This document shows positions 27,212-35,645 of a stretch of 64,000 bases of DNA, in pieces; position 1 is the stretch's first letter; every line of letters begins with the position of its first letter. The position numbers and the translations under genes were made by a program. Source of the stretch: Massilia kyonggiensis (lineage in GTDB: Bacteria > Pseudomonadota > Gammaproteobacteria > Burkholderiales > Burkholderiaceae_D); assembly GCF_024756235.1 (NCBI RefSeq), contig NZ_JANUGY010000005.1:434001-498000 (forward strand), in the 5' to 3' direction. Below the pieces are notes generated by a model, which was not told the DNA's origin, searched no databases, and saw nothing but the letters and a program-made list of their open reading frames with translations.

Positions 27212-29006
27212 GTATCCCCGCCCGCAGCTGGTCCGCGACAATTGGATCAATCTGAACGGTAAATGGCGCTTCCGTTTCGACGATGAGCTGGTCAACAAGA
27301 TGCCGGCCGGCGTGACCGGCTGGACCCACGAGATCAACGTGCCGTTCGCGCCCGAGACCGAGATGTCCGGCATCCAGGACACCGGCTTCCACCGCTTCTG
27401 CTGGTACGAGCGCGACTTCGAGCTGATGCCGTCCGAGGAACGCGTCATCCTGCACTTCGGCGCAGTCGATTATTTTGCCCGCGTGTGGGTCAACGGCCAG
27501 CTCGTGGCCGAGCACGAAGGCGGCCATACGCCGTTTTCCGCCGACATCACGTCCGCGCTGAACGCCGGCGGCAAGCAGACCGTGACCGTGTTCGTCGAGG
27601 ACGATCCGGCCGACCTCGCCAAGCCGCGCGGCAAGCAGGACTGGCTGCTGGAACCGCACTCGATCTGGTATCCGCGCACGACCGGCATCTGGCAGACCGT
27701 GTGGGTCGAGAAGGTGGCACGCACCTTCATCCGTTCGCTGCGCTGGACGCCGATCTTCGAAACGTTCGAGATCGGCTGCGAAGTGTTCGCCGGTGGCGAC
27801 ATCCAGGAAGACATGTTCGTCGAGGTCAAGATCTGGCACGGCGAACAGCTGCTCGCGGACGACAACTACAAGCTGCTGCAGGGCGAGGCGAACCGCAAGA
27901 TCGCGCTGTCCGACCCCGGCATCGACGATTCGAGGAACGAATTGTTGTGGAGCCCCGAGCGGCCCACGCTGCTGGACGCGGAGGTGATCCTGCGCTGCGG
28001 CGACAAGGTCGTCGACACGGTCAAGTCGTACACGGCACTGCGCGCCTTCCACATCAATCGCGACCGCCTGCTGCTGAACGGCCGCCCGTATCCGCTGCGC
28101 CTCGTGCTGGACCAGGGTTACTGGACCGAGTCGTTCCTGACGGCGCCGTCCGACGAGCATTTGAAGCGCGACGTCGAACTGGCCAAGCTGATGGGCTTTA
28201 ACGGCGTGCGCAAGCACCAGAAGATCGAAGACCCGCGCTACCTGTACTGGGCCGACAAGCTGGGCCTGCTCGTGTGGGAAGAGATGCCATCGGCGTACCG
28301 GTTCTCGCCGCGTGCGATCACGCGCATCGTCAAGGAATGGACGGAAGCGATCGAGCGCGACTACAGCCACCCGTGCATCATCGTGTGGGTGCCGTTCAAC
28401 GAATCCTGGGGCGTGCCGAACCTGACGCTGACCCAGGCGCACCGCAACGCGGTCGAGGCGCTGTACCACCTGACGCGCACCCTCGATGCGACCCGCCCGG
28501 TGATCGGCAACGACGGCTGGGAAGCGTCGGCCACCGACATCCTGGGCATCCATGATTACGACTGCAACCCCGACAAGCTGAAGGCGCGCTACGAGGTCTC
28601 CGACCCCGTGCGCACGCTGTTCGACCAGCGCCGCCCTGGCGGACGCATCCTCACCTTGGACGGCTTCCCGCACCGCGGCCAGCCCATCGTGCTTACCGAA
28701 TTCGGCGGCATCGCGTTCGATCCGAACGCGACGCCCGAGGACGGCACGTGGGGCTATACCCGTGCCCATACGGCCGAGAGTTATCACGCGCTGTACCGAG
28801 ACCTGCTGAAGGTGGTCAACGAGACCTTCATGTTCAGCGGCTTCTGCTATACCCAGTTCGCCGACACGTTCCAGGAAGCGAACGGCCTGCTCAACGCGGA
28901 CCGTACACCCAAGCTGCCGTTCGAGCTGATCAGCGCGGCGACGCGCAACGTCACCCTCGAACCCAAGGACGTGGAAGAGGAGGGAGACCAGCCGGGCAAG
29001 GCTTGA
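27198..29006 (+). CDS. GH2 family glycoside hydrolase (beta-galactosidase/beta-glucuronidase type), cytoplasmic
   Basis: The 602-residue protein has the GH2 order: N-terminal sugar-binding jelly roll (about 10-190), Ig-like domain, TIM barrel from about 285. Acid/base Glu402 lies in PFNESWG and nucleophile Glu501 in LTEFGG. No signal peptide, so the substrate must be imported. It lacks the long C-terminal domains of LacZ and is the size of compact beta-galactosidases/glucuronidases. In the galT-galK operon a beta-galactosidase releasing galactose is most likely. Start by AAGGAAA before ATG 27198, overlapping galK. Confidence 0.9.
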   Translation: MSQFEYPRPQLVRDNWINLNGKWRFRFDDELVNKMPAGVTGWTHEINVPFAPETEMSGIQDTGFHRFCWYERDFELMPSEERVILHFGAVDYFARVWVNGQLVAEHEGGHTPFSADITSALNAGGKQTVTVFVEDDPADLAKPRGKQDWLLEPHSIWYPRTTGIWQTVWVEKVARTFIRSLRWTPIFETFEIGCEVFAGGDIQEDMFVEVKIWHGEQLLADDNYKLLQGEANRKIALSDPGIDDSRNELLWSPERPTLLDAEVILRCGDKVVDTVKSYTALRAFHINRDRLLLNGRPYPLRLVLDQGYWTESFLTAPSDEHLKRDVELAKLMGFNGVRKHQKIEDPRYLYWADKLGLLVWEEMPSAYRFSPRAITRIVKEWTEAIERDYSHPCIIVWVPFNESWGVPNLTLTQAHRNAVEALYHLTRTLDATRPVIGNDGWEASATDILGIHDYDCNPDKLKARYEVSDPVRTLFDQRRPGGRILTLDGFPHRGQPIVLTEFGGIAFDPNATPEDGTWGYTRAHTAESYHALYRDLLKVVNETFMFSGFCYTQFADTFQEANGLLNADRTPKLPFELISAATRNVTLEPKDVEEEGDQPGKA

Positions 29007-29075
29007 TCCAAGCGCCGCCCGGCGCGCTCCGAACCCCGACGCGAGCACGGCACCCTCAGGGCGCCCGCCCCATCG

Positions 29076-29106
29076 CAGCGCAGTCAAGGTTGGCATGACT
29101 GCGCTG
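29076..29106 (+). terminator. 11-bp perfect stem-loop after the galactose operon
   Basis: CAGCGCAGTCA pairs perfectly with TGACTGCGCTG around a 9-nt loop, 70 nt past the GH2 stop and 95 nt before the next start. There is no T-run on either side, so it may be a Rho-assisted terminator or an operator. Confidence 0.4.
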
Positions 29107-29200
29107 TGGACGGGTTCGTCCGTACCGCGCGCAGAGCGGCGGCCGGTCGGCCCACGCCACCGATCAATTGAACGCCCCGCGCGGGCGAGAAGGAGCCATC

Positions 29201-31804
29201 ATGTCCACGATCGTCGTTTTCAGCCACCTGCGCTGGGATTTCGTGTTCCAGCGGCCGCAGCATCTGCTGTCGCGCCTGGCGCAGCATTATCCGGTCCTGT
29301 TCGTCGAGGAACCGGTGTACGACGACGGTGCCCCGTTCATGGAACGATCCAGTCCCGCGCCGAACGTGACCGTGTGCCGTGCGCACACCCCCATCCACGC
29401 CAACGGTTTCCACGACGAGCAGCTGCGGCTGCTCCAGCCCATGGTGGCGCAGCTGGCACCGCCAGGAGAGGAGGTCGTCGCGTGGTTCTACACACCGATG
29501 GCCCTGCCGCTGCTGCAATCGCTGCGGCCCGCGCTGGTCGTGTACGACTGCATGGATGAACTGGCCTCGTTCCGCAATCCCCCCAAACAATTGCTGCAGC
29601 GTGAAAGCGCGCTGCTCTCCATCGCCGACCTCGTGTTCGCCGGCGGCCCCAGCCTGTACGAGGCCAAGCGCCACCGCCATCCGAACGTGCACTGCTTTTC
29701 CAGCAGCGTCGACGTCGTGCACTTCCAGCAGGCGCTGGACCGCACGCGCACGCATCCGCAGCAGGACGCCATCCCGCACCCGCGCCTGGGCTTCTACGGC
29801 GTGCTGGACGAGCGCTTCGATCCGGACCTCGTCGGCGTCGTCGCCGATGCGCATCCCGAGTGGCAGATCGTGCTGGCCGGACCGGTCGTCAAGATCGATC
29901 CGGAACGTCTTCCACGCCGCCCCAACATCCATTACCTGGGCCAGCAGCCGTACGCCGCGTTACCCGACCTGCTGGCAGGCTGGGACGTGTGCCTGATGCC
30001 GTTCGCCATCAACGAGGCGACGAAGTTCATCAGTCCCACGAAGGTGCTCGAATACATGGCGGCGCAACTGCCGATCGTCAGCACGCCGATCGCCGACGTC
30101 GCCAATCCCTACGGCCACGTGGTCGCCATCGCGGAGACTCCTGACGAATTCGTCGCGGCCTGCGAAGCGGCGCTCGCGCAGACGCCGGAGCAGCGCCGCC
30201 ACATGATCGACGCGATGCAGGCCGTCGTCGCCGCCACGTCGTGGGACAACACGGCCGCGCGCATGCGCGAGCTGATCGACACGGCGCCGCCGCACACGGA
30301 CCGGCGCGCCACGCCGCGCAGCCTGGACGCTGCCGACGATCCGGCTGCCGCCTCCCTGCGGGGGTCGAAAGTGAACCCGCTGCGCGCGCACGAGCCGCAC
30401 GTGGGCGCAATCGTCATCGGCGGCGGGCCGACGGGCCTGTCGGCCGCTTACCACCTGGGCGCCGATACGCTGCTGCTGGACCGCAACGAGAGCGTCGGCG
30501 GCTGGTGCCGCTCCATCGAGGACAATGGCTTTACGTTCGATTACGCGGGCCACATCATGTTCTCGAACGACCCGTACGTGCTCAAGATGTACGAGCTGCT
30601 GCTGGGCGATAACGTGCACTGGCAGAACCGCGAAGCCTGGGTCTACAGCAAGGGCGTGTACACGCGCTATCCGTTCCAGGGCGCGCTGTACGGCCTGCCG
30701 CCCAAGGTCGTCACGGAATGCATCATGGGCGCGATCGAAGCCCGCTACGAAAGCGCGGAAGGGACCACGGCCGCCGCGCAGGCCGTCGACGATTGCTGCG
30801 CCGACGGCACGACGGACGTGTGCAATACCGATCGCGCCGTCAAAGGGTCCGTCAGGAACTTCGAGCAGTTCATTTATAAGGTCTGGGGCAAGGGCATCGC
30901 CAAGCACTTCGCCATCCCGTACAACCGCAAGATCTGGACGGTGCCGCTGTCCGAGATGGAGACGTCATGGCTGGGCGGCCGCGTGCCGCTGCCGAACCTG
31001 GAAGAAATCATCCAGGGCGCGCTGGAACCGTCGCCGAAACCGCTGGGCCCGAACGCCCGCTTCGGCTATCCGCTGAAGGGCGGCTTCCAGGCCTTGATGA
31101 ACGGCTTCCTGCCGCACATCAAGGGCAAGATCGAGCTGAATGCCGACGTCGTGCAGGTGCTGCCGCGCGAACACATCGTCGCGCTGCGCGACGGACGCCG
31201 CTTCCGCTACGACGACCTGGTGTCCACGATGCCGCTGCCGGAATTGATCAAGGCGATCGGCGACGAGGCGCCGGAAGAGGTGAGGGCGGCGGCGAAGGGG
31301 CTGCGCCACGTGTCGATCCGCTGCGTGAACATCGGCATCGACCGCGTCGCCACCGACAAGCACTGGATCTACTATCCGGAAGACACGATCTTCCACCGCA
31401 TCTTCGTGCAGGGCAATGCAAGCCCCGGCTGCAATCCGCCGGGCGGCTTCGGCTTCACCTGCGAGATCTCGTACTCGCCCTATAAACCGCTGCCCGTCGA
31501 CGGCGAGGCGCTGATCGCACGCGCCATCGAGGATTGCCGCAAGGTCGGCATGATCCAGGACGGCGACACGATCCTGGCCGCGAACCAGGTCGACATGCCT
31601 TACGCCTACGTGCTGTACGACCACGCGCGCGCCCGCAACGTCGAGACGTGCAAGGCGTGGCTGAAGCAGTTCGACATCACCCTCGTCGGCCGCTACAGCG
31701 AGTGGGAATACTACAACTCCGACCACGCCCTGCTGGCCGGCAAGCGCGGCGCCGACATCGTGCATGCCAAGCGCGCGCGGGCGCAGAAGGCCAGTTCGGA
31801 ATAG
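29201..31804 (+). CDS. fusion: glycosyltransferase + UDP-galactopyranose-mutase-like FAD protein
   Basis: This 867-residue protein has two parts. Residues 1 to about 355 are a GT-B glycosyltransferase-like domain (VFSHLRWDFVFQRPQHLLSRL start; PTKVLEYMAAQLPIVSTP near its C-terminal end). After a linker, residue 400 onward is an FAD domain with GGGPTGLSAAY (Gly407, Gly409, Gly412), EGR-like RNESVGGWCRS and further segments of the UDP-galactopyranose mutase / protoporphyrinogen-oxidase-like family. AAGGAG just before ATG 29201 sets the start. The pairing suggests one polypeptide that makes a UDP-furanose or related sugar and transfers it. That is inference; the FAD half may act on another substrate. 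Confidence 0.85.
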   Translation: MSTIVVFSHLRWDFVFQRPQHLLSRLAQHYPVLFVEEPVYDDGAPFMERSSPAPNVTVCRAHTPIHANGFHDEQLRLLQPMVAQLAPPGEEVVAWFYTPMALPLLQSLRPALVVYDCMDELASFRNPPKQLLQRESALLSIADLVFAGGPSLYEAKRHRHPNVHCFSSSVDVVHFQQALDRTRTHPQQDAIPHPRLGFYGVLDERFDPDLVGVVADAHPEWQIVLAGPVVKIDPERLPRRPNIHYLGQQPYAALPDLLAGWDVCLMPFAINEATKFISPTKVLEYMAAQLPIVSTPIADVANPYGHVVAIAETPDEFVAACEAALAQTPEQRRHMIDAMQAVVAATSWDNTAARMRELIDTAPPHTDRRATPRSLDAADDPAAASLRGSKVNPLRAHEPHVGAIVIGGGPTGLSAAYHLGADTLLLDRNESVGGWCRSIEDNGFTFDYAGHIMFSNDPYVLKMYELLLGDNVHWQNREAWVYSKGVYTRYPFQGALYGLPPKVVTECIMGAIEARYESAEGTTAAAQAVDDCCADGTTDVCNTDRAVKGSVRNFEQFIYKVWGKGIAKHFAIPYNRKIWTVPLSEMETSWLGGRVPLPNLEEIIQGALEPSPKPLGPNARFGYPLKGGFQALMNGFLPHIKGKIELNADVVQVLPREHIVALRDGRRFRYDDLVSTMPLPELIKAIGDEAPEEVRAAAKGLRHVSIRCVNIGIDRVATDKHWIYYPEDTIFHRIFVQGNASPGCNPPGGFGFTCEISYSPYKPLPVDGEALIARAIEDCRKVGMIQDGDTILAANQVDMPYAYVLYDHARARNVETCKAWLKQFDITLVGRYSEWEYYNSDHALLAGKRGADIVHAKRARAQKASSE

Positions 31805-31808
31805 GCGC

Positions 31809-32498
31809 TCAGTGCTGGATGACGCCGCCGGTCAGGCTGACCCGGTCGCCGGTGCGGAAATCCGGCGTCGTCTGCTGCGTGACGACCTGGGTGCTGCCGT
31901 CGTCCATGCGCAGGGTGACGCGATAGACGCGGTCGGGAGAAGAACCGGTCGTGCCGCCCGAGCTGCTGCCCATGGCGGCGCTGGCGCTGGTATCGCCTTC
32001 GGTGGCGGCGCTGCTCGACCGGGGCATGACTTCGATGGCGGCGACGGTGGCGTTCGGGCTCGTGCTGGACGCGGTCGTGCCGGAAGCGGTCGTGCCGGAC
32101 GCGGACGTGCCGCCGCCCGACGCGCCATAGCTGCCCTGGCTGCCGCCGGTCATGCCGCTGCCGGTGGTGGCGCCCTGGTCCTGCATCATGCCGGACGTGC
32201 CTTGCGAGCCCGACGTGTCGTACCCGCTCGAGCTGCCCGACGAGCCGGAGGAGCCGGACGACCCCGAGGACCCGCTGGCGCCACCCCAGCTGCCCCCGCC
32301 CTGCGACCCGGTGCCGCCGCCGGTGCCCGACATGCCGCCGCTGGTCGACGTGCCCGTGGCCGTGCCGCTGCTGCCGGTCTCGCCGCCCGTGCCGCTGCTG
32401 CCGCTGCTGCCGCCGCCGCGCATGGAACTGCACGCGGACAGCCCGACTGCCAGCGCCAGCAAGCCCGCCAGGAAGACGCTCTGGTGTTTTTGCTTCAT
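31809..32498 (-). CDS. Gly/Ser-rich lipoprotein with SlyB-like C-terminal tail
   Basis: The protein has 229 residues and a lipoprotein signal (LLALAVGLSAC, lipobox LSAC, Cys near residue 23). AAGGAG seven bases before ATG 32498 fixes the start. About 120 residues of low-complexity Gly/Ser/Thr follow, then a compact C-terminal stretch YRVTLRMDDGSTQVVTQQ plus FRTGDRVSLTGG. This tail resembles the end of SlyB/Pcp outer membrane lipoproteins. It is probably an outer-membrane-anchored protein with a flexible linker. Convergent with the fusion gene, 4 nt apart. Confidence 0.75.
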   Translation of the reverse strand: MKQKHQSVFLAGLLALAVGLSACSSMRGGGSSGSSGTGGETGSSGTATGTSTSGGMSGTGGGTGSQGGGSWGGASGSSGSSGSSGSSGSSSGYDTSGSQGTSGMMQDQGATTGSGMTGGSQGSYGASGGGTSASGTTASGTTASSTSPNATVAAIEVMPRSSSAATEGDTSASAAMGSSSGGTTGSSPDRVYRVTLRMDDGSTQVVTQQTTPDFRTGDRVSLTGGVIQH

Positions 32499-32639
32499 GA
32501 TCAACTCCTTCTGAGGGGATAGTGTCAGGTTAGATGAGTGACGATGCCGCGTGCCACTTTGGTAAGAGGCGTGTTCGGTATCGGCGTTCAAACTGCCTGT
32601 CGTTGAACATGAGCCACGTCAAAGTCGTGGCGTGCCGGC

Positions 32640-33041
32640 TCAGTGTCCGGCGTCGACGGTGGCGCGTGCCGCCAGCAGGGCCATCACGCTGCCCGCGACG
32701 ATGGCGGCGCTGACGTCGACGGCCCAATCGCGCACGCTGGCGCCGCGGTAGGGAAAGAAACTCTGGACGTATTCGTCGCCCGCGCCCATCGCGGCGATCG
32801 CCAGCACGGCCTTGCCGGCGCGTACGAGCGGCGTGCCGCGGCTGCCGCCGAACCACAGCGCGGCCAGCACGGCATAGGCGATCGAGTGCAGGACCGCGCC
32901 CGGTGCGTAGGCCCCGATGTCGGCACGCGCTCCCGGGACATTGCCGACCGTAATGATCGTCAGGTACATCAGGACAGCGCCGGCAAGGCACAGCAGGCGC
33001 ATGCGCGGATTCTGCAGGAACGTGAATAAATGCATCGTCAT
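32640..33041 (-). CDS. VanZ-like membrane protein
   Basis: A hydrophobic protein of about 133 residues with four predicted membrane helices and the VanZ-family pattern (NPRMRLLCLAGAVLMYL first helix; ADIGAYAPGAVLHSIAYAVL; GAGDEYVQSFFPYRGASVRDW). The DEYVQ...RGASVRDW motif is the most conserved part of the family. ATG 33041 is used; a second ATG two codons later and an upstream in-frame ATG exist, and no strong ribosome site decides. Function of chromosomal VanZ-like proteins is unknown. Confidence 0.75.
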   Translation of the reverse strand: MTMHLFTFLQNPRMRLLCLAGAVLMYLTIITVGNVPGARADIGAYAPGAVLHSIAYAVLAALWFGGSRGTPLVRAGKAVLAIAAMGAGDEYVQSFFPYRGASVRDWAVDVSAAIVAGSVMALLAARATVDAGH

Positions 33042-33113
33042 GGCAAGGCGGCGTCGAAAAACGCCCACCTTACCATGCTGGTTGTGCACGTGCACATGGC
33101 ACGTGTGCAGGCC

Positions 33114-33437
33114 TCAGATCGTGAGGGCTGGCGCGCCGTTCGGGTAGTGGGCGTCGAAACAGCTGGCGCAGTCGGCGCAGAACAGGTGGGCCACGCGCAC
33201 CGAGGACTGGCGCAGGACCAGTTTCAGGTGGCCGCTCTGGCATTTGGGACAGATCTCTCGGACACTGCCGAAAGTCATGACGTCAAGAGGTTGCCCTTCA
33301 TCGTCGAGGTGGTCGATGACCGTGCGCGGATTGAGCTCGCTGAGAACCAGACAGTCTTCCGGTTCCGCGTGGCGGCGGCGCGATGGTTCGGGCTGGTGCT
33401 GGGGTGGCGACATCGTCTCAGGTACAGGTAAAGTCAT
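33114..33437 (-). CDS. small zinc-ribbon protein, unknown function
   Basis: A 107-residue protein whose C-terminal half has paired cysteines: CPKCQSGH and CADCASCFDAHYP, a zinc-ribbon-like arrangement. The N-terminal 40 residues are Pro/Arg/Glu-rich and probably disordered. AAGGAG eight bases before ATG 33437 is a strong ribosome site and decides the start against a longer open frame. Possibly nucleic-acid or protein binding; the family is not recognised. Preceded by a structured untranslated region with a candidate small RNA. Confidence 0.7.
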   Translation of the reverse strand: MTLPVPETMSPPQHQPEPSRRRHAEPEDCLVLSELNPRTVIDHLDDEGQPLDVMTFGSVREICPKCQSGHLKLVLRQSSVRVAHLFCADCASCFDAHYPNGAPALTI

Positions 33438-33587
33438 TGGACCGGCTCCTTGGAATAGTCTTGTCCCCACGCGACTGGAAAAATCGCGAGGCGCGAATTT
33501 CATCATAGCGGAATCCTGAGATGGTTCAAGCACGACAACAAAAGAATTGTGCAGTGCGTGCCAAACACAACAGCAAGGATACGGAAC

Positions 33588-33618
33588 AAAAAAAATGCCC
33601 GCCAACGGAGGACGGGCA
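33588..33618 (-). terminator. intrinsic terminator (minus strand)
   Basis: TGCCCG and CGGGCA form the stem with an 11-nt loop. On the minus strand the stem is directly followed by eight T. It ends transcription entering from 33.7 kb, before the zinc-ribbon gene. Confidence 0.75.
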
Positions 33619-33727
33619 CAACCCAAGATCGGGCCAAGAGACGCAGAATCCGGTGCGGTGTGCCGCGGGCGGCACACCTTCTGCGATCACGCATATCGGT
33701 TGCGTGTATGCAGATGAACCCAGTATA
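33588..33727 (-). ncRNA. candidate structured small RNA with intrinsic terminator
   Basis: Read on the minus strand, a TATACT -10 box (33727-33722) is followed by three nested or adjacent stems: CACGCA/TGCGTG (33688-33706); an outer CGCAGAA/TTCTGCG pair (33642-33648 with 33679-33685); and inside it a 10-bp GGTGTGCCGC/GCGGCACACC hairpin (33657-33678). The transcript would end in a TGCCCG/CGGGCA hairpin (33596-33618) followed by eight T. Predicted length is about 125-130 nt. The -35 region is weak. No conserved reading frame fits. It could instead be a leader/attenuator for the zinc-ribbon gene 150 nt further on. Confidence 0.4.
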
Positions 33728-33823
33728 AAGACACAATGTTAAAGGACCATGACACATCTCAAGGGTGTGCCGCTTTGCGCCGGAACTTTTCGGATCGGAT
33801 TGGTCACGCTGCGTGACAGGGGC

Positions 33824-33851
33824 AAAAAAAAAGCCCGCTGTTTGCGGGCTT
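33824..33851 (-). terminator. intrinsic terminator downstream of the SDR gene
   Basis: AGCCCGC-TGTTT-GCGGGCT (33832-33850) is followed on the minus strand by nine T. It lies about 125 nt past the SDR stop, so it ends that transcript. The region between this and the next terminator is where the small RNA candidate sits. Confidence 0.85.
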
Positions 33852-33974
33852 CAAACTATTTTCTTGGAGGAGAATAGTGGAGACAGGTGCCATTATGTTG
33901 CGGCGCGATATATGTGTCCAATGATGAATTCGGATACCTGTCATCACGCCGACTGATAATGGTTGAGCTCGCTT

Positions 33975-34739
33975 TTATTCCCTGACCGGCACCGTGTAAT
34001 TCAGCGCCATCCGGCCGCCATCCGCATACAGCGTCTGGCCCGTCATGTATGACGCGTCGTCGCTGGCGAGGAAGGCGGCGATGGCGGCGATTTCTTCCGG
34101 TTCGCCGCAGCGGCCCAGGGGCGTGCGCGACAGGATCGTGTGGCGCGCTTCCGGGCTGCCCAGCACGGCCTTCTTCGCGAGTTCCGTCAGGATCGTCCCC
34201 GGACCGATCGCATTGACCCGGATGCCGTGCTGGGCCAGGCTGATCGCCGTGACGCGCGTAAGCTGGTTCACGCCGCCCTTGGACACGACGTACGGGATCT
34301 GGTTGGGAATCGTCAGCTCCGCGTTCACGCTCGACATGTTGATGATGCACCCGGACTGCCGTTTGACCATCTCGCGGGCACAAGCCTGGCTGCACAGGAA
34401 CATCGATTTCAGGTTGACGCGCAGGACGCGGTCGAAATCCTCCTCGGCCAGGTCGAGGAAATCGGCGGCATGCGTGACGCCGGCGTTGTTGACGAGGATG
34501 TCGATGTGGCCGAATGCGGCCAGCGTCGCGGCGACCATCGCGTCGACCTCGGTCTTGATGCCCACATCCGCCTGGAAGAAGCGGGCAGCGTCGCCCAGCG
34601 CCTCGGCCGCGGCCGCGCCTTCCGGGCGCACGTCGACGAGCATCACGCGCGCGCCCTCGCGCACGAGGCGTTCGGCGCACGCCAGGCCGATGCCTTGGCT
34701 GGCACCGGTGACGATGGCGGTTTTCTGGGTGAGTTTCAT
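33975..34739 (-). CDS. short-chain dehydrogenase/reductase
   Basis: This 254-residue classical SDR has TGASQGIG (11-18) for NAD(P), NNAG, catalytic Ser in INMSSVNAE, and YVVSK for the Tyr-Lys pair. GAGGAG before ATG 34739 gives a firm start. It oxidises or reduces an alcohol/ketone of unknown identity; the size and the MTGQTLYADGG ending fit 3-oxoacyl-ACP reductase-like or sugar dehydrogenase members. It stands alone, ended by the terminator at 33824-33851. Confidence 0.9.
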   Translation of the reverse strand: MKLTQKTAIVTGASQGIGLACAERLVREGARVMLVDVRPEGAAAAEALGDAARFFQADVGIKTEVDAMVAATLAAFGHIDILVNNAGVTHAADFLDLAEEDFDRVLRVNLKSMFLCSQACAREMVKRQSGCIINMSSVNAELTIPNQIPYVVSKGGVNQLTRVTAISLAQHGIRVNAIGPGTILTELAKKAVLGSPEARHTILSRTPLGRCGEPEEIAAIAAFLASDDASYMTGQTLYADGGRMALNYTVPVRE

Positions 34740-34786
34740 GGGCTCCTCGCTGCTGCAGTGAAAAGCCGCCATTGTAGCGGGCCGGG

Positions 34787-35092
34787 TCAATCGTCCCAGT
34801 CTCCGGAGGCGCCGCCGCCGTCGAAGGTGCCGCCGTCGCCGGAGAAGTCGCTGCTGCCGTCGCCGATTCCACTGTCCGTGCTCCCGCCGTCGTGGCTGCC
34901 GAAGGCAAAGGCGGGGGTGCTGTCGGGCCAGTCCGTGTCCTGCTGCGCACGATGATCCGTCCGCGCCGGGCGGCGCGGACGGCGGAGCATGCGGCGGACG
35001 ATGACGATCAGGAGGATCATTCCGAGCATGATCGACGCCACCATGGCCGCCATGACCATCCTGCTGCAATCGGTAAATGATGACGGATTCAT
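34787..35092 (-). CDS. small membrane protein with Gly-rich tail (TPM-cluster associated)
   Basis: The 101-residue protein has one membrane helix (about residues 12-32, MVMAAMVASIMLGMILLIVIV), a basic stretch RRMLRRPRRP, and a Gly/Ser/Asp-rich C-terminus ending GGGASGDWDD. The tail closely mimics the end of the TPM protein encoded at 35645 (GGGASGDW), which suggests a shared origin or shared localisation signal. Ribosome site before ATG 35092 is weak. It is downstream of the TPM genes on the same strand and probably part of that cluster. Confidence 0.6.
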   Translation of the reverse strand: MNPSSFTDCSRMVMAAMVASIMLGMILLIVIVRRMLRRPRRPARTDHRAQQDTDWPDSTPAFAFGSHDGGSTDSGIGDGSSDFSGDGGTFDGGGASGDWDD

Positions 35093-35135
35093 CGCACGGC
35101 CCCATTCAACGACGTCGACGGGCCGCGACTCAATC

Positions 35136-35645
35136 TCAAAGCATCACGGGCCGGTCCGGCAATTCATTCGGCCGCGCACCGCCGGACGGGAAATGCTGGC
35201 GCAGCAGCTGGTTCACCTGGGCGATCGCGGCCAGCGTCGCCGCGTGGAATTCGCCGCGGGCAAAGCCGCGCGTCATCGTGTCGCACACGCCTTGCCACGT
35301 GGCTTCGTCGATCTTACGGTCGATGCCCCGGTCGGCAATGATATCGACCTTCCGGTCTGCAAGATTCACGTAGATCAACACTCCGCAGTTGTCCTCGGTA
35401 TCCCAGATGCCGTAGTCGGCGAACAGGGCGATGGCGCGCTGGCGGGTCGTCACGCCGGCCCAGGCGAGCGACAGGGGCAAGCCCTTTTCGACGATCAGCC
35501 GCACTTCGCCACGGTGCGTCTGCTCGCCCGCCGTGATCGCTTCCATGATCGCTGTCAGCGCTTCCTGCGGAAACGCGCGCTCGGCCTCGTTGCGTGTGCT
35601 GAGCAAATGGCGCAGGGCGCGCCGCAGGCGGTTCGGTTCTTCCAT
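35136..35645 (-). CDS. TPM-domain protein, cytoplasmic form
   Basis: This 169-residue single TPM (TLP18.3/Psb32/MOLO-1) domain without signal peptide has motifs GEVRLIVEKGLPLSL, YGIWDTEDNCGVLIYV and the IIADRGIDRKI strand typical of the family. ATG 35645 overlaps the stop of the preceding TPM gene (TGATG), so the two are coupled; a GTG one codon earlier is possible. Such proteins are regularly paired with LemA. Exact biochemical role is unknown. Confidence 0.87.
   Translation of the reverse strand: MEEPNRLRRALRHLLSTRNEAERAFPQEALTAIMEAITAGEQTHRGEVRLIVEKGLPLSLAWAGVTTRQRAIALFADYGIWDTEDNCGVLIYVNLADRKVDIIADRGIDRKIDEATWQGVCDTMTRGFARGEFHAATLAAIAQVNQLLRQHFPSGGARPNELPDRPVML

Noticed and set aside
33588..33727. 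Identification of the small-RNA candidate as 6S, SRP or tmRNA
   Set aside because: It lacks the large central bubble of 6S, the conserved GGAA/GCAG apical loop of SRP RNA, and any tRNA-like end.
33521..33742. Short plus-strand frame over the small-RNA candidate
   Set aside because: Lys/Gln/Cys-rich composition, no ribosome site, and it crosses a terminator hairpin and A-runs.
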